Below the pieces are notes generated by a model. It was not told the origin of the DNA. It was given only the letters and a program-made list of their open reading frames with translations, and made no database searches. 64,000 bases of DNA from Pirellulaceae bacterium (GTDB lineage Bacteria > Planctomycetota > Planctomycetia > Pirellulales > Pirellulaceae): NCBI GenBank assembly GCA_026004795.1, contig BPJV01000006.1, positions 124,001-188,000 on the forward strand, given 5' to 3'. Positions 26,990-39,000 of this stretch are shown here, one piece after another. Numbering within the stretch: the stretch's first letter is position 1; each line of letters begins with the position of its first letter. Both the position numbers and the translations under genes were made by a program.

Positions 26990-29860
26990 CATCGAAGGAC
27001 GGGACGGGTCGGCGCAGCTCCATAATCCTCCTACCCCTCCCGTTGGAAAAACCACGAATTGCCAAGCTACTCAATAACCGGACTTTTCCAACGGGAGGGG
27101 TCGGCGCAGCCGGGGGAGGGTTCTTTGGCAAGGCTTTCCAGTGAAACTGCGTTAACGGCCGCTCCCGGTTCGGGAACCGCTGCGTCGTGTGGCCCCCTCC
27201 CGGCTCGGGAATCGTTGGTGAAGCATCGGTTGGTGGTGGTTTCAGCGCCGGCTCGCTTGGATCCTGTGGTGGTAATTCCCGAGCCGACCTCCCCCGTGAG
27301 GCGGGAAGGTCGGGTGGTCGAAATGCCCGTGTCGGTGTTCGCCTCACGGGGGAGGTGAGGAAGAAGGCGTTGATGGATCAGCGCGGATTAGGTCCGTGAT
27401 GGTGGGAGCCTCCGCGGAGAGGTGGGGAAGAGGGCCGCGAGAGTTCAGAGTAGGTAATCCCCCTTGCAGAGTTCGCCTCACGGGGGAGGTGAGGAAGAAG
27501 GCAACAGCTGTGAGACGCCATAGCATAAGGCAACGCACGAGGTGAGCACTCCAAGTCTTCCTACCCCTCCCGTTGGAAAAACCACGACTTGCCAAGCTAC
27601 TCAATAACCAGACTTTTCCCACGGGAGGGGTCGGCGCAGCTCCATAATCCTCCTACCCCTCCCGTTGGAAAAACCACGACTTGCGAAGCTACGTATTACC
27701 AGACTTTTCCAACGGGAGGGGTCGGCGCAGCCGGGGGAGGGCTCTTCGGCAAGGCTTTCCGGCGAAACTGCGTTAACGGCCGCTCCCGGTTCGCGGACCG
27801 CTGCGTCGTGTGGCCCCCTCCCGGCTCGGGAGTAGTTGGTGAAGCATCGGTTGGTGGTGGTTTCAGCGCCGGCTCGCTTGGATCGTGTGGTGGTAATTCC
27901 CGAGCCGACCTCCCCCGTGAGGCGGGAAGGTGGGGTGGTCGAAATGCCCGTGTTGGTATTCGCCTCACGGGGGAGGTGAGGAAGAAGGCGTTGATGGATC
28001 AGCGCGGATTAGGTCCGTGATTGTGGGAGCCTCTGCGGAGAGGTGAGGAAAAGGGCCGCGAGAGTTCAGAGTAGGTAATCCCCCTTGCAGAGTTCGCCTC
28101 ACGGGAGAGGTGAGGAAGAAGGCAACAGCTGTGAGACGCCATAGCATAAGGCAACGCACGAGGTGAGCATTCCAAGTCTTCCCACCCCTCCCGTGGGAAA
28201 ATCCACGAATCGCCAAGCTACTCAATAACCAGACTTTTCCCACGGGAGGGGTCGGCGCAGCTCCATAATCCTCCTACCCCTCCCGTTGGAAAAACCACGA
28301 CTTGCGAAGCTACGTATTACCAGACTTTTCCAACGGGAGGGGTCGGCGCAGCCGGGGGAGGGCTCTTCGGCAAGGCTTTCCGGCGAAACTGCGTTAACGG
28401 CCGCTCCCGGTTCGGGAACCGCTGCGTCGTGTGGCCCCCTCCCGGCTCGGGAATCGTTGGTGAAGCATCGCTTGGTGGTGGTTTCAGCGCCGGCTCGCTT
28501 GGATCCTGTGGTGGTAATTCCCGAGCCGACCTCCCCCGTGAGGCGGGAAGGTGGGGTGGAGGAAATGCCTGTGTTGGTATTCGCCTCACGGGGGAGGTGA
28601 GGAAGAAGGCGACAGCTGTGAGACGCCATAGCATGAGGCAACGCACGAGGTGAGCATTCCAAGTCTTCCCACCCCTCCCGTGGGAAAATCCACGACTTGC
28701 CAAGATCGCCAAGCTACTCAATAACCAGACTTTTGCCACGGGAGGGGTCGGCGCAGCTCCATAATCCTCCTACCCCTCCCGTTGGAAAAACCACGACTTG
28801 CGAAGCTACGTATTACCAGACTTTTCCAACGGGAGGGGTCGGCGCAGCCGGGGGAGGGCTCTTCGAGCAAGGCTTTCCGGCGAAACTGCGTTAACGGCCG
28901 CTCCTCGTTCGGGAACCGCTGCGTCGTGTGGCCCCCTCCCGGCTCGGGAGTAGTTGGTGAAGCATCGCTTGGTGGTGGTTTCAGTGCCGGCTCGCTTGGA
29001 TCCTGTGGTGGTAAATTCCGAGCCGACCTCCCCCGTGAGGCGGGAAGGTCGGGTGGTCGAAATGCCCGTGTTGGTATTCGCCTCACGGGGGAGGTGAGGA
29101 AGAAGGCGTTGATGGATCAGCGCGGATTAGGTCCGTGATGGTGGGAGCCTCTGCGGAGAGGTGGGGAAGAGGGCCGCGAGAGTTCAGAGTAGGTAATCCC
29201 CCTTGCAGAGTTCGCCTCACGGGAGAGGTGAGGAAGAAGGCAACAGCTGTGAGACGCCATAGCATAAGGCAACGCACGAGGTGAGCATTCCAAGTCCTCC
29301 CACCCCTCCCGTTGGAAAAACCACGACTTGCCAAGCTACTCAATAACCAGACTTTTCCCACGGGAGGGGTCGGCGCAGCTCCATAATCCTCCTACCCCTC
29401 CCGTTGGAAAAACCACGACTTGCGAAGCTACGTATTACCAGACTTTTCCAACGGGAGGGGTCGGCGCAGCCGGGGGAGGGCTCTTCGGCAAGGCTTTCCG
29501 GCGAAACTGCGTTAACGGCCGCTCCTCGTTCGGGAACCGCTGCGTCGTGTGGCCCCCTCCCGGCTCGGGCGTAGTTGGTGAAGCATCGCTTGGGGTGGTC
29601 TCTGTGCCGGCTCGCTTGGATCCTGTGGTGGTAAATTCCGAGCCGACCTCCCCCGTGAGGCGGGAAGGTCGGGTGGTCGAAATGCCCGTGTTGGTATTCG
29701 CCTCACGGGGGAGGTGAGGAAGAAGGCATTGATGGATCAGCGCGGATTAGGTCCGTGATGGTGGGAGCCTCCGCGGAGAGGTGGGGAAGAGGGCAGCGAG
29801 AGTTCAGAGTAGGTAATCCCCCTTGCAGAGTTCGCCTCACGGGGGAGGTGGGATAGCAGA
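26990..29860 (+). repeat. Tandem array: five copies of a ~621-bp hairpin-rich unit
   Basis: The anchor GCGTTAACGGCCGCTC recurs at about 27150, 27771, 28391, 28888 and 29510, so the spacings are about 621, 620, 497 and 622 bp. Each unit holds an inverted repeat with CCCCTCCCGTTGGAAAA arms around a ~30-bp spacer, a CCCGGCTCGGG tract, and a second inverted repeat with CCTCCCCCGTGAGGCG arms. Full units also hold a second copy of the first type near the CAGCTGTGAGACGCC string. The third interval is ~125 bp shorter: the segment between two GCCTCACGGGGGAGGTGAGG direct repeats has been lost. It is non-coding on both strands. Confidence 0.92.
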
Positions 29861-29994
29861 TGCGTTGGAGTGCCGTTTCAGGACGGAGGGGAATGGGTAC
29901 CCGATTTCCTCGAGCGGCGTTTCGCTCTTCCCCAGGCTTGCCTGACAACACCCCTTCGGCGCGGAGTTGGCGGCTGAGGGGGAGGAGAGGAGGC

Positions 29995-31446
29995 TCAGTG
30001 GCGATCATAGAGGTGGGCTAACTGAGAGTCGATCATGGTGAGCAGACGCGTGCGGAGATGGCTGGCAATCCACTGATCGGCTTCTGATTGTCCATCTACC
30101 ACAAGTTGCGCGATGCGTCGTCGCAATTCCATCAGCTCCAGCTCGGCTACTTCCGCCTGCCCAGCACGTTCGTGGATGGCAGCCAACAAGAGCAGCTTCG
30201 CCAACGTCTGTTCGTCCTCGCCCAATGCTGCTGCCAGTTCCGTCTCAAGCTTTCCTAACTGGTCGGCATCCCCGAGGCGCGCCCAGGAGGTCACTTCCCC
30301 TCGTAGTGGTGCGTCTGGCGATGCCTCTTCTACCACCCGTGCCATCTCGGCGGGGGAGCTGCGCAGCAACCAGTAAGCGGTCAGTAGGTGGCAAAGAGAG
30401 TCGCATTCCGACGAAGGAATGGCGGCCAATCGAGTTCCGGCTGTGTAGCGCGATTCCCCATCGTTCTGCTCCATCAACGCCACCACTTGCAGCAGCAGGG
30501 CGTCGCGATGGAAGGTGCTGTGCGCATCGTCGACCCAAGGTTGCAGCGCCTCCAATGCCCGGTCCCATTGTTGGCGGTCGAGCAGTTCCACAATCTGAGT
30601 GATGGAAGCGCGGCGGCCGGTGGAAGAAAAATCGGGAAGCGTTCGCGGCTGATAATTCGCCGGCGTCTCCATGGGCCTGGTCGTCCCGCCGCGTACCGGT
30701 TTCACGGGCTGGTCCCCCTTGGGGATCACCGACGCCGAGGAGCCGCTGGCCGTGTCGGCCGCTGCAGGGCCGGCTTCCTCCGCGCGGTTCTCCGCGGGAG
30801 GCTCCCCCGGGAGGACGCCATCGTCGGCGACGACCTTGATCTTGGGAACCGCCGCGGCTGCGGTGGATGGTTGCACCGAGCCATTCCCAACCAACGCCTC
30901 GCGCGGTGGCGGCCGAAAGATCAACACCAAGGCTACCACTAGAATCACGATTCCCACCGCGGCGATGCGCCCGATCGTTAGCATTCCCCGCGTGGCACTG
31001 TAGATTCGTTCATCCATGTAGTAGTACCAGCACCACCAATCGGCTCCCAATCGCGAGGCGATTTCCTCCACTGGATCCTCAGCGGCATGGTGCGTCGAAC
31101 GTGACTCGCCAGCAGGTGAAAACTCTACCGTCTCCAACGTCGTTGGGGGAAGGGATGCTTGCTGCAACGGGCGAGCAGGTGGGGCTCCACCATTGTTCCG
31201 ATCCATCAGAGCAGCCGCGGGAGGCAGCTTTTCCAATGACCTGCGCACAATCGTACTAATCAATGCGCCCGGTTGGCGGTCGATATCCTCTAGCCGGTCC
31301 CATTCCTCCTCCGAGGTAACGCTCTTCACCCACCGTCGCACGGCCCGCTGCAAATCGGAGCTGGTGGCATCACCTCGCTGCCAGTGAACAACCGTGCACA
31401 ACAATTCTTCCAAATCGAGGTTGATGTCCGTTTTTATTGATGGCAT
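29995..31446 (-). CDS. Single-pass membrane protein of unknown function
   Basis: 483 residues from ATG 31446 (MPSIKTDINLDLEELL). An N-terminal acidic/helical region is followed by DWWCWYYYMDERIYS and one strong hydrophobic helix of about 20 residues (IAAVGIVILVVALVLIF). Then comes a ~90-residue low-complexity Pro/Ala/Glu linker, and a helical C-terminal half with TPR-like alternation (ELLDRQQWDRALEALQPW, LAKLLLLAAIHERAGQAEVA). This layout suggests a cytoplasmic N-terminus and a periplasmic C-terminal scaffold, by inference. I recognise no named family. It ends right at the edge of the tandem repeat island. The 31447-31771 gap upstream has no gene. Confidence 0.7.
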   Translation of the reverse strand: MPSIKTDINLDLEELLCTVVHWQRGDATSSDLQRAVRRWVKSVTSEEEWDRLEDIDRQPGALISTIVRRSLEKLPPAAALMDRNNGGAPPARPLQQASLPPTTLETVEFSPAGESRSTHHAAEDPVEEIASRLGADWWCWYYYMDERIYSATRGMLTIGRIAAVGIVILVVALVLIFRPPPREALVGNGSVQPSTAAAAVPKIKVVADDGVLPGEPPAENRAEEAGPAAADTASGSSASVIPKGDQPVKPVRGGTTRPMETPANYQPRTLPDFSSTGRRASITQIVELLDRQQWDRALEALQPWVDDAHSTFHRDALLLQVVALMEQNDGESRYTAGTRLAAIPSSECDSLCHLLTAYWLLRSSPAEMARVVEEASPDAPLRGEVTSWARLGDADQLGKLETELAAALGEDEQTLAKLLLLAAIHERAGQAEVAELELMELRRRIAQLVVDGQSEADQWIASHLRTRLLTMIDSQLAHLYDRH

Positions 31447-31771
31447 TGTCAGAGCGATTTCTGTGGACAGTCGGGTTGTAGGGCGTAACAACGCAATCCC
31501 ACCGGTTGGAGGATGAGATGACGCTCCGAGGCTCTGATTCTACCTCGAAGCCCGCTAGGTTGCACGTCTGGACTAGCCAATTTTTCACAAGACGGACACC
31601 CACCTGGGGGGTGTGGGCGGCATCCGGAACGTTTCGGCGCTTTTTCTCAGCATGCCAATTGCCGAATCGCCGAGCCTCGCAGGAGCAAATGCCGGCAAAG
31701 AGCGTCTGCTCGCAAACGGAGATTCGGAGTGTCAAAAGTAATCGGCGGACGTGAACCTGAGGTTTGCGGCG

Positions 31772-33190
31772 TTAGGCCACCACCCCATGAACGACGCGGC
31801 CTTTGACGTCGGTGAGGCGGAAATCGCGGCCTGCGTGCCGGTAGGTCAGACGCTCGTGGTCCAGCCCCAAGAGGTAGAGCATGGTTGCATGCAAGTCGTG
31901 GAGGTGGACTTTATCCTCGACGGCAAAGTAACCGAACTCGTCGGTAGCGCCATACCGAAGGCCACCCCGCACGCCCCCGCCGGCCAGGAACATCGTGTAG
32001 CCCACGTTGTTGTGGTCTCTACCGTCATCGCCCTGAGTAGTCGGCGTGCGCCCGAACTCGCCCCCCCACAGGACCAGGGTATCGTCGAGCATACCGCGCT
32101 GTTTCAAATCCTTGATCAGGCCAGCGATGGGGCGATCGACTTCCAGCGCATTCTGCCGATGGTTCTTCTCCAATTCTCCGTGCGCATCCCATTTGTAGCT
32201 GTGCGTAACCTGCACAAAGCGCACGCCGGCTTCGGCGAAGCGCCGGGCCATCAAGCATTGGATACCGAAATTCCGCGTCGGCTCCTGGTCGATGCCGTAC
32301 AGGCGATGGACGGCTGCTGTCTCGCGTGTATAGTCCTGCACTTCCGGAGCAATCGATTGCATACGAAACGCCAGTTCAAAAGCCTCGATGCGGCTTTCCA
32401 GTCGATCGTCCGGGCCTCGCTGGTTCAGGTGCATCATGTTGATCTCACGCAGCAGGTCGAGTTCCCGGCGTTGCTGTGGCAGAGAAAGTCGCGGCTGGAT
32501 AGAACCAATCCGAGCCTCCTCCGCTTTGACGGAGGAATAACCGATGGGAGTGCCGGTGTAGCGGGCCGGCAGAAAAGCGCTGCTCCACGCATTGGCTCCG
32601 CCATGCCCCAGGGTGGGGCAGATGGTGATGAAGCCAGGCAAGTCCTCGTTCTCGGTCCCCAAGCCATAGGTGATCCAACTGCCCATGCTGGGGCGGATGA
32701 ACGTATCGCTGCCGGTATGCAGTTCCAACAGGGCCGACCCGTGCCGCGAATTGCTTCCCCACATCGAATTGATAAGGCAGATATCGTCGATGCATTTCCC
32801 TGTTTCGGGAAAAATCTCGCTGACCGGAATGCCGCTTTCCCCACACCGGTGGAACCGAAACGGGCTGGCCATCAAGTTCCCGGTTTTCGCTGAGACGATA
32901 CGCGGCCGCGCGTAGGTGTACGGCTGGCCGTGGCGCCGCTGCAATTCCGGCTTGTAGTCGAACGTGTCGACTTGCGAGGGTCCGCCGTGCATGAACAAGA
33001 AGATTACCCGTTTGGCGCGCGGCGTGAAGTGAGGCGTGCGGCGTCGAGCGGCTGTTCCCGGCGACGGTTCGGCCCGCAGGTCTTGCTGCTTCAACAAGGC
33101 GGCCAACGCCAGTCCGCCGAAGCCGATGCCGCTGTGGAACAGCCATTCGCGCCGCGATGCCGGTCGGTCGGTGATCCAGTGCTGAAGCAT
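31772..33190 (-). CDS. DUF1501 family Tat-exported protein
   Basis: 472 residues from ATG 33190 ([10 protein letters not shown]). A twin-arginine signal, [10 protein letters not shown] plus a short hydrophobic stretch, opens the protein. The body has the sulfatase-like DUF1501 features: [18 protein letters not shown] near residue 60, [15 protein letters not shown], and [23 protein letters not shown] near 370-395, ending in a metal-site-like segment ([15 protein letters not shown]). DUF1501 genes are paired with DUF1549/DUF1553 cytochrome genes in many planctomycetes, as here: it starts 11 bp after its upstream partner, in one operon. The substrate is unknown. Confidence 0.93.
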   Translation of the reverse strand: MLQHWITDRPASRREWLFHSGIGFGGLALAALLKQQDLRAEPSPGTAARRRTPHFTPRAKRVIFLFMHGGPSQVDTFDYKPELQRRHGQPYTYARPRIVSAKTGNLMASPFRFHRCGESGIPVSEIFPETGKCIDDICLINSMWGSNSRHGSALLELHTGSDTFIRPSMGSWITYGLGTENEDLPGFITICPTLGHGGANAWSSAFLPARYTGTPIGYSSVKAEEARIGSIQPRLSLPQQRRELDLLREINMMHLNQRGPDDRLESRIEAFELAFRMQSIAPEVQDYTRETAAVHRLYGIDQEPTRNFGIQCLMARRFAEAGVRFVQVTHSYKWDAHGELEKNHRQNALEVDRPIAGLIKDLKQRGMLDDTLVLWGGEFGRTPTTQGDDGRDHNNVGYTMFLAGGGVRGGLRYGATDEFGYFAVEDKVHLHDLHATMLYLLGLDHERLTYRHAGRDFRLTDVKGRVVHGVVA

Positions 33191-33201
33191 CGTCGGTCTC
33201 C

Positions 33202-35737
33202 TCAATCGATATACAAGAACTCGTTGCTGCATAACAACACGCGTGCCACCGCGGCCCATTGCTCAAGTTCGTTCCCATCCTCTCCCTGGCCGGCGGCGTC
33301 GGCGGCTGAAGTCGTCATGTACCGCAGCACCGCCTCCAGTTCGGCTTGATGGGGCGGTCGGCCGAGGACGCGCTGCCACAGCCGCTCGACACGCGTTTGC
33401 GGATCATCCGACGGCGACCATACCCACTCCGCCAACTTCGCGCTTGCTTGGTGGACCAACTCACTATTCATCATCACCAGACTTTGCGGCGCAATGACCG
33501 ACTCCTGGCGATCGCCGGTGGGCGTGGCGGGATCGGGAAAATCAAACGCGGCCAGGAAATCGTAAACGGCCGAGCGATAGATGGGCTGGTACACACTGCG
33601 TCGCGGATTGTCGTACTGCTGCTGCTTGGAGGCAGTCCCGGTGACGTAGGTGCGATCCTTCAAGGGCATGAGCGATCCGCCGAACCGGGTATCCAATTGG
33701 CCGCTGACCGCTAGAATCGCATCGCGAATGGCTTCAGCCTCCAGCCGACGACGGGGAAAGCGCGACCAAAGCTCATTCTGAGGATCTCGCTGGGCGGCGT
33801 CCGCCGCTGCGGTACTGCTCATCTGGTAGGTCGCACTGAGCAACATCAGCCGGTGCAACCGTTTCATCGACCATCCGGACTCGACGAACTCGACGGCCAA
33901 CCAATCCAGCAATTCCGGGTGTGTGGGACGTTCGCCCAGGCGGCCGAAATTGTCCGTGGTGGGCACGATACCTCGACCGAACCGCCACCGCCACAAACGA
34001 TTGACGAACACCCGCGGCGTAAGTGGATGGCTGGGATGGGTGATCCAACGTGCCAACTCCAGACGCCCGCTTCCCAGGAGCTCAGGCGGCGGCACGCCCG
34101 GCGGGGGTCAGCACTTGCAAAAAGCCGCGGGGAACGACTGGGCCGGGGGTCAGGTAATTACCACGCAGGCTGATGGGAATGTCGCCAACGTCCCCCTCGG
34201 TCGGCCCCATCACGCGCACTGGTTGCGGTCGTGTCGTTTCGTGCTCGGCAATGGCGGCTTGCAACTCCTCCCAACGCTGGCGCTGCTCCTCGGGAACCCA
34301 TTTGGCCAGCTCTTTCTCCTCTGGCAGTTCGTAAGTGCTGCTCGTGGAAGCCGCCGGCGCGCCGCTGTCGTCTTGCTGGTTACCCTCCGAATTCTCGGAG
34401 GAACGAGCGGCCAAGTAGGCGGGACCGGCAACCTGTCGCCAGAACGCGTCGCGTTGGTCAAGCAACTCCCGGCGCCGCTTCTCAAACGCGGCCAATTGCT
34501 CCGCGAACCCCGGCGGATGTAGTTCGTGAATCCAAACCGGCGCCACGACCTTCAGATGCTCCATCGTTCGCGTGCTTTTCAGGATTCCGGCCAGTGCGTA
34601 GTAGTCTCGTGTGGGGATCGGATCGAACTTGTGGTCATGGCATCGCGCGCAGCCGATGGTGAGCCCCAGAAACGTTTGGCCGATCGTGCTCAACTGCTCG
34701 TCGACGATATCCATCTTCTTCTTTATCGGATCGTCGTCAGCAATCATCTTCGGGCCGACCGACAAGAATCCCGTGGCGGCAAGGCGTTGCACGCGCTCCT
34801 CGAACGGTTCGTCGCCCGCGGGGGTCATCAAATCGCCGGCAAGCTGATACTGCACGAATCGGTCGTAAGGCATATCGCGGTTGAAAGCGGTGAGCACCCA
34901 GTCGCGGTAGCGGTAGATATGCTCGAACGCCCAGTTCTCGTCCAAGCCATTGCTATCGGCGTAGCGGGCTACATCGAGCCAGTGCCGTCCCCACCGCTCG
35001 CCGTATCGCGGCGAGGCGAGCAATCGGTCGATCAGCCGCGCGTAAGCATCCGGCGACGGATCGGCCACGAAGGCATCGATTTGTTCGGGCGTCGGCGGCA
35101 GGCCCCACAGGTCCAAATAGACCCGCCGCACCAGGGTGCGCGGTGAGGCGGGCGGAGCGGGGGCGATGCCCTGTTTCTCCAGCTCTGCCAGGACGAAGTA
35201 GTCGATCGGCGTGCGACACCACGGACGATTCTTGACCAGCGGCAATACGGGTCGACGGGGAGGTTGAAAAGCCCAGAACTGCCGGTCCTCCGCCGTGACT
35301 TCCGTTCCCGTATCCCAAGTTGGTCGTCGCCGCTCGGCTCGCTGTCCCGGCCAAAAGGCTCCCTGGTCCACCCACTGCACCAGGGCACGAATTTCTTCGC
35401 CCGAGAGCTTCTCCCCTTCGGGCATTTGCAAATCTGCTTCGCTGTGCTGGACGGCATGGATCAGCAGACTCCGCTGGGCATCGCCTGGAACGATCGCCGG
35501 TCCGCGCTGCCCACCGTCGAGCAACCCCTGCAGCGAATCGACGCGCAAGCCCGATTCCTGCGCATCCGGCCCATGGCACTCAGAACAACGCGTTGCCAGA
35601 ATCGGCCGAATTTTCGATTCGAAGAATCGTTCCTGCTCCGCCGTCAATTCCGCCCCCGCGCGGCGCGGGGGCACGAGCAGCAACATCAGGCCGATGGCCA
35701 AGGCGACGAGCCGAGGGAAGAAGGATTGCGGCAACAT
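33202..35737 (-). CDS. Planctomycete cytochrome protein PSCyt1-PSCyt2(DUF1549)-PSD1(DUF1553), one frameshift
   Basis: 844 residues when one extra base near 34085-34093 is removed. The protein starts at ATG 35737 with a signal peptide ([13 protein letters not shown]). A c-type haem site, CSECH, lies near residue 55 ([16 protein letters not shown]). DUF1549 follows ([48 protein letters not shown]) with a second haem-like [12 protein letters not shown]. The DUF1553 part lies in the other frame: [57 protein letters not shown]. In the written frame the protein stops at TGA 34082-34084, just at the junction. A role in periplasmic or surface redox is likely; the true substrate is unknown. Confidence 0.9.
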
Positions 35738-36025
35738 GAAGTTCACCGTGGAAAGCAGGCGGGAAGGTGCGGCGTGGACGATCGCGGGTAAGGGCGCACG
35801 CCATTGTACAAGAGTTCGGCCCGCAGGTTCAACCAATACCAGGGCAGGAATGCCCGTCCTGTCGACTGGGGGGCCCACGATTGAGGGGACCGCAACCGGC
35901 CGCCATTCAGTTATAATGCGGTCTTCCCACCTCGACATGGAGACGGCCACCAATCGTGAGCTCGCTCCAGTGTTGACGATCCCACCTTATTTGTTTCTTT
36001 TTTCTTTGTTTTCGGAGTCGGCACG

Positions 36026-39000
36026 ATGCGTCGTTCGTATGTTGATTCACCGAATCGCTCTCCATCCCGTTGCCTGGCGATGCTGGCCATCGTCCTCACC
36101 TGCCTGTCCCTCGCTGAGGCTGCTGGCCAGGACAGTCCCCCCCAGCCGCTGCAGCGGATTGACTTTGAGGTCCAGCGGTTGACCGACATCTATTACTCCG
36201 AGGGGATTGCGGTCGGCGACCTCAACGGCGATGGGCACCAAGACATCGTATATGGTCCGCACTGGTATGCGGGCCCCGCGTGGGAGGAGGCGGTGGAGAT
36301 TTACCCAGCCACGCCGCAGCCGCGCGATGGCTATGCCGACAACTTCTTCAGTTGGGTTTACGACTTCAACGGCGACGGGGCGCAAGATGTGCTCGTTGTC
36401 GGATTCCCCGGAACTCCGGCTCACGTATACGAAAACCCGGGTGAGGGGGTCGGTCAATGGAAGCGGCAGCGGATTGCCGACTGGGTGGCGAATGAGTCTC
36501 CGCAGTGGACCGACTTGGTCGGCGACGAGCGCCCCGAGCTGGTTTGTACGCGCGATGGTTTTTACGGCTACTACGCACCCGATTGGAACGAACCATGGGC
36601 GCCGTGGCAGTTCCATCCGATTTCCGAACGCATCGCCCCTCCCAAGTTCGGACATGGTCTCGGCGTGGGCGATGTCAACGGCGATGGTCGCCATGACATC
36701 CTCTTTGCCAACGGTTGGTTCGAACAACCCAGCGACGATGCCGGCAACTCGCGGTGGAAACTGCATGAAGTTCCGCTGACGACATCCTACGGCGGGGCGG
36801 ACATGCGTGTCATGGATGTCGATGGGGACGGCGATGGCGACATCATCACCAGTGAAGCGGCCCATGATTTCGGTCTATCGTGGTACGAACAGCTCACCCC
36901 CGACAACTTTCGTCGCCACGTGATCATGGGCCGCACTCCGGAGGAGAATCGCTACGGAGTCCTGTTCACCGAATTGCACTCCCTTGCCTTGGCCGACATC
37001 GATGGCGACGGGCTGCAGGACATCGTCACGGGCAAGACCTATTGGTCCCATCATCGCCAAAGTCCCATGTGGGATGCCGGCGCGGTGGTGTATTGGTTCC
37101 GCTTGCAACGCACCGAGGAAGGTATCGATTGGATTCCCTTTCAGGCAGCGGCCGACACGGGTATCGGTCGTCAGGTTACCGTGGTGGACGCCACTGGCGA
37201 CGGGTTGCTCGACATCGCGGTGGGCGGCATGTTGGGCGGGCACGTGCTAGTTCAGCAGCGGACGGCCGTCCGTGCCGAGCAGTATGCCCAGTGGGTTCCC
37301 CAAGCCACTGCCCATGAGTCCGTAGCCAGTGCTTCCTCATCACCACCGTCGCCGGCCCAGAAGCCGGTGGCGGGAGTACGGTTGCGGGGAGGACGGGCGG
37401 TATTGGACGACAGCGGTCATCTTCCGGGAGCCATCGAGGGCGAGGAGCTTCGCCCCGTGGTCTCCGGCGGGACGGTAGGGCCCCAAGCCATGGGAGGATT
37501 TTCGGCGGATCGATGGAGTGGCGGAGAGCAACTGTGGTGGCGCGGCGCGCGACCCGGTGACTGGCTGGAAATCCCGCTCGACGTGCTGCAGCCGGTCGAC
37601 GCCATCGAACTGGTGCTCACCTGCGCTCGCGACTACGGCGTGGTATCGCTGACGATCGATGACCAACCGCTGGGGGAGGCGATCGACTTGTATGAGCCCG
37701 AGGTGGTGACCACGGGGACACTCGAATTCCCGTGCCAGTTACAGCCCGGTCAACATCGCTTGCGCATCGCCATCGTGGGGGCCAATCCGCAAGCCGTGAA
37801 GAGCTTCATGTGCGGATTGGACTGCCTCCGTTTCCGACCGCGAGGCGGCGACTACCCCCAAGGCAAGGTGGATGAAATCGTGCCTCGCACGGCCGAGGGG
37901 CAGCCGGTCAATGTCGACTTCGAGACGGGCGATCTCCGTGACTGGACCGCTACCGGCACCGCATTCGCCGATCAACCGATTGCCGGAGACACCGTCGCTC
38001 TCCGACGCAACGACATGCGCAGCGGCCATGTGGGCCGGTATTGGATCGGTGGCTTTGAGCGCAATGGCGATGCGCCTCAGGGCACGCTTACCTCGACTCC
38101 GTTTCGCGTGTCCCATCGCTATGCCTCGTTCTATGTGGGCGGTGGCAGTTCGCCTGATACGCGGATCGAGTTGTGGCCGGCGGGCGCGACCGAGCCACTG
38201 TACACGTTCAGCGGCGACAATCGTGAGAACATGCAACGCGTCGTCGTCGATTTGCGACGGGTCGAAGGCCAAATGATGCAGATCAAGCTCGTGGACGAAA
38301 GTTCAAACGGATGGGGGCACCTCAACTTCGACCACTTTCGGTTCCATCGCCGCCGCCCCGCACCGGTGGCCGCTCCCCAAGTTCGGCTGAGTGACGATCA
38401 ATATCCGCACCGGGGGTTGCCAGCGGCAGAGGCCGCGGCCGTCATGAAGGTTCCCGACGGTTTTTCCGTTACCGTATTCGCTGCCGAACCCGATGTGCGG
38501 CAACCCATCGCTATGGCGCTGGACGACCGCGGCCGGGTGTGGATCGCTGAAGCGTACGAGTATCCGCGGCGCGCGGCGGGGGATCGAGGACGAGACCGCA
38601 TCCTCATCTTCGAGGACACCGATGGGGACGATGTGTTTGATCGCCGCACCGTTTTTTATGAAGGGCTGAATCTGGTCAGCGGCTTGGAGGTCGGATTCGG
38701 TGGCGTATGGGTCGGCGCGGCGCCGTACTTGATGTTCATCCCCGATGGCAACGGCGACGATGTCCCCGACGGTCCACCTCAGGTACTTCTCGATGGCTGG
38801 GGATATCAAGATACGCATGAAACGTTGAATGCCTTTTGCTGGGGCCCGGACGGCTGGCTGTACGGTTGCCACGGCGTGTTTACTCACTCGCGGGTGGGTA
38901 AGCCGGGAACGCCCGACGAGCAGCGGGTGCCACTGAATGCCGCCATTTGGCGCTACCACCCTCTCGAACATCGCTTCGAGGTGTTCGCTCATGGCACCAG

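Noticed and set aside
26990-29860. CRISPR array or coding repeat protein
   Set aside because: The repeats are ~621 bp, hairpin-rich and without unique 30-40-bp spacers; no cas gene is near. The open frames that recur in each unit exist on both strands and change frame between units, so they are by-products of composition.
26990-29860. Insertion sequence or MITE family with a transposase nearby
   Set aside because: The inverted repeats have long arms, but I see no transposase gene and no target-site duplications at the outer ends, so a mobile-element call cannot be supported.
31560-31660. Terminator hairpin (ACACCC...GGGTGT) downstream of the DUF1501 gene
   Set aside because: The stem is only six pairs and lacks a proper T-run next to it; too weak to annotate.
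31751-32893. 380-residue frame on the plus strand
   Set aside because: It is antisense to the DUF1501 gene, which has clear family motifs and the expected partner; the frame has no recognisable features.
34082-34095. Release-factor-like +1 frameshift at the TGA of the DUF1553 gene
   Set aside because: The stop lies at the junction, which is suggestive, but there is no prfB-like CUU-UGA context or upstream stimulatory Shine-Dalgarno, and other genes here show the same +1 without a stop.
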